Source: Nematostella vectensis (taxonomy: Eukaryota > Cnidaria > Anthozoa > Actiniaria > Edwardsiidae). From it: a stretch of DNA of 64,000 nucleotides. Position numbers and translations under genes: made by a program. Positions 10,926 through 19,349 of this stretch are shown here, piece by piece (the stretch's first letter is position 1; the number at the start of each line of letters is the position of its first letter). The notes beneath the pieces are model-generated. The model saw nothing but the letters and a program-made list of their open reading frames with translations. It was not told the origin of the DNA and ran no database searches. The stretch covers positions 12,473,040 to 12,537,039 of the forward strand of contig NC_064042.1 of NCBI RefSeq assembly GCF_932526225.1. The letters run 5' to 3'.

Positions 10926-11182
10926 GCAGACATTTAGACACGAGGGCCCCACCCATATCCGCACGTCCGTGCATCGCAATGTCGACGACGCAGCAGAGCA
11001 AGATTACAAAGACCATCACAGACGCCGCAGTCATAACCGGCCTTGTCGCCGGTATCGGCTGGGTTGGGCGCAAGGTCTTGCGCGAGGACTTCACCAAAGA
11101 CCCCTCCTCGAACGCCATGAGCTTCGCAAAAATGACTGCCGCCGTTGCAGGTGCTATCGCTTTGAAGGGTTACCTTGAGGAC

Positions 11183-13605
11183 ATACCTTGTGAACAATGT
11201 GATTCTGGCCGGAGATTTCAATGCCCCAGATATTGACTGGGTGAACCCAGAAAATCCAGATAAATTAACCTCAGCATCCAAGAAGCTCCTAGACATTACT
11301 GATGACCACGATCTTAACCAGTTTGTCAAAGAACCAACTAGAAGGAATGGAAACACACAAAACATCTTGGATCTAGTGTTATCAAATAATAAGGATATTA
11401 TTAGAGGTGTCAAAGTCATCGATGGTATAAGCGACCATGATATTGTGCTGTTTACAGTAAAGTTAGCTTGCCAGCGAAAACGAAATGTGAAGCGTAAGGT
11501 CTATATTAAGAAAAAGGCTGATTCCGATCGTATTAAACAAGAACTTTATAATTTGCTGCCTACGATCCTAGAATTGAATTCAAACACTAATTCTGTTGAC
11601 AAGATGTGGGATGAATTCGAAAGAAATATCCACCGCATAATGGACACTTGCATACCTCATAAAACGACTAGTTCGAGATACAACCTCCCCTGGTTTAACC
11701 GTGCTCTTAGAAGGCAGGTGAGAGCTAAACAACGGCTGTATAACAAGGCTAAAAAGTCAGGAAATCCTACTCACTGGAATGAATTTCGTATCGCCAGAAA
11801 ACGTCTGCAAAAGAACTTGAAATCTGCCAGAGAAACTTACATTTCCGATTTTCTTGGAGATGCAATTGAGGAAAACCCAAAGCGCTTCTGGTCGTACATT
11901 AAGCAATTGAAAAACGACGATCCTGGTGTCGCAGACTTTAAAGTGGATGATAGGATTATCAGTGATGGCCAATTGAAATCAGAACTCCTGAGCAAGCAGT
12001 TTTGTAGTGTTTTTACTGTAGAAGACCTGACTGATATTCCTTCTGTTGGTACTGACCTAAAACAAAATATCAGCGCCCTCACCATTACAATTCCAGGCGT
12101 TGTAAAACAGTTACAATCATTGAAACCAAACAAGGCGAGTGGTCCGGACGAAATACCCCCATGGTTTCTTAAGGAATATGCTCTGGAAATTGGTCCTATA
12201 TTAACATCTATTTATCAAACTTCGATCGACACTGGACTTGTACCCTCTAGGTGGAAACATGCTAATGTTTGTGGTGTGTATAAGAATGGAGAAAAATCAG
12301 ATTCTTGCAAATTATAGACCCATTTCTTTAACTTGCATTGCATCAAAAGTTCTAGAGCATATTATCCACAGTCATGTGATGAAGCATTTACAGCATTACG
12401 GAATTCTCACTGATGTACAGCATGGCTTTAGAGCTAAACGATCAACAGTAACCCAGCTAATTCTGACAATCCATGACATGGCCAAGGCCATTCAAGAAAA
12501 TAAGTCTATCCATGCGGCAGTGCTAGATTTTAGCAAAGCATTTGATAAAGTTCCCCACGAGCGTCTTATCAAGAAATTACAATACTATGGCATTCATGGT
12601 CCCTTGCTGTATTGGTTTATGTCGTTCCTTAGGAACCGTACCCAGACTGTTGTCTGCGATGGTAAACGATCCTGCCCCTCACTAGTAACATCCGGGGTCC
12701 CTCAGGGGACAGTGTTAGGACCCTTGTTATTCTTATTGTATGTGAACGATCTGCCTGACAATTTGAAGTCTTCAATAAGACTCTTCGCTGACGACGCCCT
12801 GTTATACGGTGTGATTGTAAACGAAGAAGATGGTGACCAGCTTCAGGAAGATTTAAAGAGATTAGAAATGTGGCAAAGCAAATGGCAAATGGTATTTAAT
12901 CCTTCCAAGTGTAAGACCATCTGCATATCCAATAAGAAGATCCCACCACAGAGGTCATATGTTTTCTGCGGGGTACACTTAGAGCAGGTCCAATCTATTA
13001 CGTATCTAGGTGTCATCCTAAATGATGACTTAAAGTGGTCAAAACATGTTAAATCAACTTCAGGAAAAGCAAGTAAAGTCATGGGCATGATAAAAAGGAA
13101 CTTCTGGAACTGCCCCCAAAGAGTAAAAGTTACCGCTTACACAGCAATAGTTCGTCCTATGTTAGAATATGCAAGCGCCGCCTGGGACCCTCATCTCCAG
13201 AAGGACATCGCCTCCCTCGAGAAAGTTCAGAGGAAAGCAGCACGATTCTGCCTTAGAAATTACATCCCTACTGCAAGTGTCACCAAAATGCTAGGTGATC
13301 TCCAGTGGTCCACCTTGGAGTTAAGACGAACAATGGCACGACTTACCCTCCTTTACAAATTGAGTCGAGGCCAAATTGACATTGACACAAACATGTATCT
13401 CCGGCCACACCAAGATCTCAGAACTAGAAATAGTCATAATTTTAAATATTATCAAGAAAAAGCTACAAAGAATAAGTATTTTTATTCTTTTTTCCCCCGA
13501 ACGATAAGACATTGGAACACTTTACCTAATGAACTTGTCGAGCTAGGCTCAATCGAACATTTTAAGCGTGACCTCGAAATCTATCTTAATAATAATAAGA
13601 ATTGA
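11183..13605 (+). pseudogene. LINE ORF2: endonuclease (partial) and reverse transcriptase
   Basis: The frame opens with the C-terminal part of an APE-type endonuclease (LAGDFNAPDIDW; then SDHDIVLF). A linker (WFNRALRRQVRAKQRLY) follows, and then the reverse transcriptase: KPNKASGPDEIPPWFLK, ANYRPISLT, LDFSKAFDKVPH, SGVPQGTVLGPLLF and the catalytic FADDALLY. A C-terminal region (SFFPRTIRHWNTLP) ends at 13605. One base difference near 12300 shifts the frame between the endonuclease-linker part and the RT part. Motifs fit the CR1/L2/Rex1 group rather than RTE or L1; exact clade would need a tree. Confidence 0.9.
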
Positions 13606-13839
13606 ATTTTAATTTTATAATTTTATTTCTATATATTATTGAATTGTATTATTGAATTTTCTTTACATTATTTAATATTTTATATATTCTATATATACTT
13701 AGTACCTATCCATGTATATATGTATATATTTTTATTTACTTATCTCCTTATTTATTTATTTATATGTAAATACTTTTATTTAAGGTTGGTGTGATATCGC
13801 AAGATTTTTTTACCGACTAAATAAATGTAGATGTAGATG
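11183..13839 (+). mobile_element. 5'-truncated non-LTR retrotransposon (CR1/Rex1-like LINE)
   Basis: A 2,657-bp insertion flanked by a perfect 8-bp duplication (TTGAGGAC at 11175-11182 and 13840-13847). It begins inside an endonuclease domain, so it is 5'-truncated. It contains one ORF2 region and an AT-rich 3' UTR (13606-13815), and ends in an ATGTAG microsatellite tail (about 13825-13839), typical of LINEs without a poly-A tail. It lies in the sense orientation of the host gene. Confidence 0.92.
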
Positions 13840-13956
13840 TTGAGGACCAGAAGATCCTGCCCATGTAGTAGTGTACTGTGGCGTGCGTAGGCCGCGTATT
13901 AGACTCGTGCGCGCTTCGCGCGTACACACAGCACGTGAAGTGTGCTTCGCACAAAC

Positions 13957-14382
13957 ATGGCCTCTATCGCGATTTTGGTTGGCGGCGCCGTCCTAAACGC
14001 GACTGCATTCGTTGGTGGCAACTACCTCGCAAAGTTCCTGTCGAACGATGAGAGCCCTGCCTTAGCTGAGAAGGAGAGGCACGACAAGGCCCTAGAGAAA
14101 TACCAACAAGACAATAGACGCTACCAACAGCGGCGACAAACAATCCTCGATTGGCAAGCTCAAAGTCACGAGAGAGGGTCCCTCGCAAAGCAGAACTTCA
14201 CCGACACCGACTACGCGCTCAACCTCTACAACCAGACCCGGCCGAAACAATCCCTGGAGAAGATGCGGGCCTCCGAGCTGTCCGACTACTACGTCCCCAG
14301 CAAAACGCAGAAGAACGCCGAGTTGGCGTACATTGGCGCCGGCGCTCCCGCCATCGGCTACGCAGCTAGCCGCTTGCTGTGA
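13957..14382 (+). CDS. Small N-terminally hydrophobic element protein, open (copy A)
   Basis: 141 codons. ATG 13957 is chosen because the shared homology with copy B begins at MASIAILVGGAVLNATAFVG, a likely membrane anchor or signal-like segment. A charged helical middle (EKERHDKALEKYQQDN) and an NFTDTDYALNLYNQTRP block follow, and a second weak hydrophobic stretch lies at the C-terminus (AYIGAGAPAIGYAASRLL). Copy B lacks about 20 residues of the charged middle. Two hairpins with CTT/TTC triloops (13909-13921, 13941-13953) sit immediately upstream of the start. Role unknown; probably a virion membrane component (inference). Confidence 0.7.
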   Translation: MASIAILVGGAVLNATAFVGGNYLAKFLSNDESPALAEKERHDKALEKYQQDNRRYQQRRQTILDWQAQSHERGSLAKQNFTDTDYALNLYNQTRPKQSLEKMRASELSDYYVPSKTQKNAELAYIGAGAPAIGYAASRLL

Positions 14383-14524
14383 TACAGCTGCCGTCGAAAC
14401 GCGTTCCGGCGTCTAGGCGGCCTTTTTCCATGCTGCGCGTATACGCATGCGTATACATACGCCGAAGGCGTAGCAGACGGAATCCGCCTGTTGGAGACTG
14501 ATGCATGCGTTGCAACGCATTGCG

Positions 14525-14574
14525 ATGTATCGCGACGGCAAGCGCATGTCCGACGAAGAACTCGACGCGTATGT
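14525..14574 (+). pseudogene. Integrase N-terminal remnant (copy A)
   Basis: Only the first ~16 codons (KRMSDEELDAY) of the integrase gene survive on the plus strand. At about 14574 the sequence switches directly into the opposite-strand replicase 3' region. Comparison with copy B shows loss of about 1.1 kb (equivalent to about 51597-52700 there), removing the whole integrase catalytic core and the HNH end of the replicase. Confidence 0.7.
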
Positions 14575-17500
14575 GGTCTACCGTCAGAACGTGGTGCGGC
14601 CCCGTGTACTTCGTGCGACCCTTTTGCCTGTCGTCTATAGCGTATCGCTTGATTCGCGCTATAATGAGCTCTTCACTGGGCGTAGCCTGCAGTCCTGTGG
14701 GAACCAAGGCACCTGGGATGTCATCGGGTGGGATCACGCGGACTATCTGGTCGGCGAGCCGCACCCGGGAGATGCCGGTGTATACAGCATTCGTGATCCA
14801 GCCCTCTAGGCTGTGGGCTATGATTAACAGACGCCTTGGAGTCTGGATGGTCTTGCCCTGCACCCGTTGGACTGTCCCCCAGCCCGCGTATTTCCACTCG
14901 AGGGGAAGCCCGTTAAGGACCACCCCGAGAGGGACCTCGACTACCGTGCCTTTGTACGCGTCGACCTTCTCACCCCTTTTGCCTGACACGGGCACCGGCC
15001 GCCCTTGCTTGCGATAACGATGCGCGACGCTAGGATCGGGGTCAAAGCGGATGGTAGTTTTTCCTGTGGTGCTCTACCAATCGCTGCTGAACAAGGGCCC
15101 CCATCTTGTTGGTCGAGCACACCCACATATCGCTTGGGTGGGCCTGCTCGATCGCCGCGTCGAACGCCACCCCACCCTACTCCTCTCGAAACACCTCAAG
15201 CTGTTGGGAATCTGGCTGACACCAAATCCGGCCCTTTATGTCGTGGAGCCTGGAGGATTGCGCGGCAGAGCCGCAGTCTCATGTACTGTACGGCTTTCCG
15301 CAGTCTTCACACAGGCAGCGGTAGTCGGACTCGAACCAGCGGATGTTCCCTTGTGCCCACTCCTTGAGCATATCGTGAGGCCCCTCTTTATCTACCCAGG
15401 GCGGGACCTGCCCATAGTCGCAACAACACACTACCTGACACGGCCGCGTGGCGAGATACCCTAGGATGGCGCGTAGCACTTTAGTCTGTACCTTACAGCA
15501 CTCGTCAATGATAATCACTTCTGCGAGGCGGTCGAGTTTGTGCCCCAGCTCGGAAGGTCTCCACTCCTCTATGGGCTTCTCCGCTGGTATGCAGAGGTAG
15601 TGGTGGTAGGTTTGAGCCTTCACCGCGAGGCGCGGGTTGTTGCGATGGTCGTGGGCGAGGTCGTTCTCGGGGGTGAGCACCACTACGTTGCGGCCGCGGA
15701 ACATGCTCACCGCCCACACGGTCTTCCCCGATCCTCCCTGGCCGGCTAGATACATCCTTGCAGAGGTCGCGGCCACTAGATCGCACGGCAGACTCGGCGC
15801 AGTGCTTGGCTCCCTAGCCAAGCACCCCGACCTCTTCGGACCCCAAGCCGCCTCGGACCGCCACTCGTACCCAGGCTTCTTGTGGCGCCACTCTCCATAC
15901 CTCGGATTTCGCTCCACGAGCTTCACACCACTGGGCACCGCCTTTGCGTATATGGCATCTGTGCACATTCGGAGGACGTCTTCACGAGGGATCCGCCTCA
16001 ACATGCGTCGCAACGCTATGTTTGTGTACGCCAAGACGAAGGCCCTGATATGGTACCATTGTGAGCGCCGGGCACCGTCTTTGTATTTGATCAGATGAGC
16101 CCCGTCGGCATGCTCGAAGTTAAGTAACTGGTCGGTGCCCGCAAGGAGGTTTGTCAGATACGCGGCTTCTTCACGGTCGCGGACTACGATCGAGGACTCG
16201 TCGCCATGGCGAGCGCACTTGCCTACGAAACGAACAGCGAGATCTCGACCCTGCGAACCTTCGCCGCCGGGGCTGGAGCGAGGGAACTTGATGGAGTCCT
16301 TTTTTTTGACGCTATACAACACCTCCCTCGCCGCGGCCATGACGAGGTCACCCGAGTCTAGCAGGTCCTTGAGCTCTGGCGTGGTGATCCAGCCCTCGTT
16401 TTGTTCCAAGTGCTGCCCTACCCTCCCGGAAGTGTAGGGTTGGCAGGCCTCAGAGAACCCCCACTCGGTCAGCTGAATGGCCCCGGTCAGTTGAAGAACC
16501 TCGCTCAATGGCCGTCCCGCAACATCCGCGATACGATACACGTTCGTAGGGAAGCCGTATCTCCGTACCAGATCAATGGCGTCCGAGGCGCCGCCAAAGA
16601 CACTGTCCTCGCATCCTAGGTACGCCGCACGCATGTCGATGTGCGCATGAGGCTGCGCGCCTAAGTTTTCCCTGCTATTCCACACTTTGGACTCAACCTG
16701 CGCCGCTCGCCAGACGTCCCTGTATTTAAGAGGCGTTGGCCTGATGTTCTCTCTTAGGTCCCCTTATTGAAGCGATACCCTATTGCGCCGCCCATCGAGT
16801 GCGTAGCTTCGGTGTACTCTTGGTAGGCTGGGTTATCATCAGGGAGCCATTGAGGATCATGTCCAGTCTCGTCTGTAAACGCCCTGTCGATAGCCCATCC
16901 GTCTTGTCCCGATCGGTACAGTTTGGCTTCGTGCGTGACTATAACACGCCCACACAGCCAGACCCTCGTGCTTCTGGGGATCGCCCTGTTTATAAAGCGA
17001 ATGAGCACCTCTCGCACTTTCGCCTCGCGCGTTTTTGTGGCGGCACTGGTAGCACGAGGCGCTGCCTTCCTCTGACATAACGAACGAAGCTCCCTCTTAG
17101 CCTCAAAGTCTAGGCCGTGGACGCTCGCGATCGCAGGTGGTTCAGTCGGAAGCTCCTCCCAGGCGTGGTTATTGTGGCAGGGGATGCGGTTTTGTGTGTA
17201 CCCCCTCTCGTACTTCCCCGGGTCCCACAGGACGTTGCCCAGGGCGTCCACGGCTACCAGTTTTATCCCGAGCTTCTTTTCCATCTCAAAGAGGTCTTCT
17301 TTGGCGCATCCCGTAGTGGCCAGCTTTTTGTCGAATCGCTCGCGGATCTTGCCTCGTGTCTTGGTTAGACCAAGGGAGCGCGAGGTGCCGCGATCCCTCA
17401 AGAAGTCGGCAACATAGCTCACAACACAGTTAGCGAAGGCGTCGCTCCCCTCCCGCACAAACATTGGCCCAGGCTCACCATTTTGCTCAGGTAAAGGGCG

Positions 17501-18455
17501 AAGCTCGTATCTCACGTAGACGAGGTACTCTCGCCCTTTCTCCCAAATGCCCGCATCGATGCCCTCCAGGGCGCCGACTGCGATTTGGCCCCCCCCTTTT
17601 GACTAACGACCCACCTATCTTGTGCTCCGAGCGCCCCTCCTCCTCTGTGATTGGCGCCAATGGCTCTGCGGGGGCCTTACCAAAGACCGTAAAGAGTCTG
17701 TAACGCCGGTCGGGGTCTACCCTCTCGAGCACCAGCGGAAGCACTGCGTTCGCCCGCAGAGACTCGCGCTCGTGCGAGATCCACCACACCGAGCCGTCGT
17801 CATTAATATCAGGCCCCCGCACAACCAGCTTTAGAGCAATGACACCTGTTCCACCAAGATCTCGTATCTCCTGGGAAACACTGGCGCTTATGTCTTGGCC
17901 CCGAAGATGGGCGCCGCCGACGAAGAGAGGGTGGTACTCCTCGGAGTCTAAGCCCTCTGGGCCCCCTTGCCCCCGTCCCGGCAGCATAGGGTCGACTTCC
18001 TCTGTCCACACTCTCACCGGTACGAGCGGCTTAAGCAGCTTGTGTTTGACATCGCCGGGGATGTCCTCGTCCAGGATGTACTGGACCAGCCCTGCCAGTA
18101 CGGCGGGCGCCTCTTTGTCAGGCATGCTATAGAGAATCTCCTGGTAAACACCGACGCTTATGTCTCGGCCCCGAAGAGTGGCATCCACGCTTGTGAACCG
18201 AAGATAAGCGCCCCCGACGAAGAGAGAATAGTACTCCTCGGGGTCTAAGCCCTCCGGGCCCCCTTGCCGCCGTCCCGGCAGCAAAGGGTCGACTTCCTCT
18301 GTCCACACTTTCTCCGGTACGAGCGGCTTAAGCAGCCTGTGTTTGACATCGTCGGGGATGTCCTCGTCCAGGATGTTCTGGACCAGCCCTGCCAGTACGG
18401 CGGGCGCCTCTTTGTCACGCATGCTATCGAGAATCTCCTCTATATAAGCGTCCAT
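14575..18455 (-). pseudogene. Giant replicase: PolB-like palm + SF1 helicase (copy A)
   Basis: Homologue of 47983-51783, read on the minus strand from ATG 18455. The N-terminal ~100 residues are tandemly duplicated (about 17866-18455). The Cys/His domain (SDAFANCVVSYV; CHNNHAW), palm motif A (HIDMRAAYLGC), LAYTNIALRRML, CTDAIYAK, Walker A GQGGSGKT, Walker B IIIDECC, motif III-like CDYGQVPPW and motif V/VI (QRVQGKTIQ, YTGISRVR) are all visible. Lesions: an extra G in a run near 17590, a frameshift near 16760, TGA near 15277 (TGC in copy B), a frameshift near 15050, and a 3' deletion removing the HNH region at 14575. In motif III the usual Gly is Cys here, while copy B has Gly. Confidence 0.8.
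17866..18455 (-). repeat. 300-bp in-frame tandem duplication in the copy A replicase N-terminus
   Basis: Two consecutive units of about 100 codons each carry DKEAPAVLAGLVQ, LLKPLVP and a GGPEGLD(P/S)EEY block. Copy B has one unit. The junction falls at a shared YQEI/SQEI sequence, as expected for unequal exchange. The units already differ at several residues and the second lost a few codons, so the duplication is not recent. Confidence 0.8.
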
Positions 18456-18720
18456 GTTTGGGTATACCCTGTGCCACCCGATCTCCGACTGCCCGTATCA
18501 CAACCGGCGGGACGAGTGTTCGGGTATGACCCGTGCCACCCAGTCTCTAATTGCCCGTACCGCAGCCGGCCGGACGAGCGTTTGAGTGTGCCTTGTGCCA
18601 CCCAGCCCCTAATCGCCCGTACCGCGGGCCGCGGGTGTCGGACAGGACGTTTGGGTATGCCTTGTGCCACCCAGTATCAATTGCCCGTGCCGCGGGCTGC
18701 GATGTCAGACAGGACGAGTG
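18456..18720. repeat. Promoter-proximal ~68-bp tandem repeats upstream of the replicase (copy A)
   Basis: About four units, each containing TGTGCCACCC and TAATTGCCCGTACCGC-like words, lie directly upstream of the replicase start at 18455 and reach into the 3' end of the Cys-rich gene. Copy B has only about two units (47885-47982), ending at its replicase ATG. The position suggests promoter or replication-origin iterons with variable copy number. Confidence 0.65.
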
Positions 18721-18936
18721 CGAACCATTTCCGAGCGCGCCTCTCGACGCCACGCATCCTCTGCCCTACACGATTCGCTCCGCAGGGGCGGCACAACCGC
18801 GTCTCCGACCGAGTCCCTATGCCGCAGATCCTGCACGGTACGGGGAGGGGGATGCCCTTACGGAGCCTTTGGAGGTGCATCTTGCAGTAGGTGTCCATGC
18901 ACCTTCGGCCGCACGTGTTTGCGTGACCGACCTCAT
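18677..18936 (-). pseudogene. Small Cys-rich (zinc-binding-like) protein (copy A)
   Basis: Minus-strand gene with start at 18936. A ~30-bp deletion after the first codons removes the first Cys pair seen in copy B and shifts the frame. Downstream are RRCMDTYCKMHLQRLRKG and PCRICGIGTRSETRLCRPCG, giving Cys/His pairs typical of a small zinc finger, then a basic tail (RVGQRMRGVERRARK) absent from copy B. It is the first gene inside the right inverted repeat and precedes the replicase in the same direction. A DNA-binding or regulatory role is inferred. Confidence 0.6.
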
Positions 18937-18989
18937 CCTTCGAACGCTCGGTATACCACAGGACAGACGGATGTCTAATTGCAAGTCCG

Positions 18990-19349
18990 CCTCCCAGCCG
19001 CCCGGCCTACAGCCCTAATTAATTATTCATGTACGCGAAACGCGCCCACCGGCCTGCAGCCCTAATTAATTATTCATGTACGCAGTCCTAATTAGTTATT
19101 CATGTACGTGAAATCGATTTGGCCTACATGAACGATTGCCAAAAGCTTATGTACGTGAAATCGATTTGGCCTACATTAGCGATTGCCAAAAGCTTATGTA
19201 CGTGAAATCGATTTGGCCTACATTAGCTTTTGCCGATTGTTTATGTACGTGAAGCATTATCTGCCTGACATATAGAGACGGGGCTGGGAGGCCCGGAGGC
19301 GCGATTCGCACCTCCCAGGCCGTTTCACTGAAACCCCCTGGTCCCCCCC
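18990..19349. repeat. Copy A right terminal inverted repeat and iterons
   Basis: Between 19010 and 19255 there are several direct repeats of ATTCATGTACG(C/T)GAAA and about three ~47-50-bp units with ATCGATTTGGCCTACAT. They are inverted relative to the left-end iterons. The GC-rich terminal part (19260-19349) is complementary to the left end and closes with a C-run at 19349. Flanking DNA begins with ATTGTATT. Confidence 0.75.

Larger units (their letters stand above)
10979..13868 (+). pseudogene. Small hydrophobic element protein, split by a LINE (copy A)
   Basis: A ~74-codon gene (MSTTQQSKITKTITDAAV start) with two hydrophobic stretches separated by a charged loop (VGRKVLREDFTKD), so probably a two-pass membrane protein. 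It is interrupted near its 3' end at 11182 by the LINE at 11183-13839. The last seven codons, including the stop at 13866-13868, resume after the duplicated target. The protein part before the insertion has no other visible lesion, so the LINE may be what broke it. Copy B has the uninterrupted but frameshifted version at 53557-53791. Confidence 0.75.
1804..19349 (+). mobile_element. Endogenous Polinton/adintovirus-like element, copy A
   Basis: This GC-rich block is bounded by inverted terminal sequences. The left end begins with a G-run followed by GGTTTCATAGAAAC and a GGGAGGCGCG region. The right end, read on the other strand, has a G-run followed by GGGTTTCAGTGAAACG and the same region. Inside are collinear homologues of nearly all genes of copy B, in the opposite orientation. 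After removing a DNA transposon (2565-5243) and a LINE (11183-13839), the element is about 12.2 kb. It lacks most of the integrase, the HNH end of the replicase, the C-terminal part of the candidate vertex gene and the Gly-rich membrane gene. Nearly every large gene has nonsense or frameshift lesions. The outer flanks (AGAAAC and ATTGTA) are not a clean target duplication. Confidence 0.85.

Noticed and set aside
14505-15464. Several plus-strand open frames opposite the replicase
   Set aside because: They are complements of the GC-rich replicase coding sequence. Homology lies on the minus strand.
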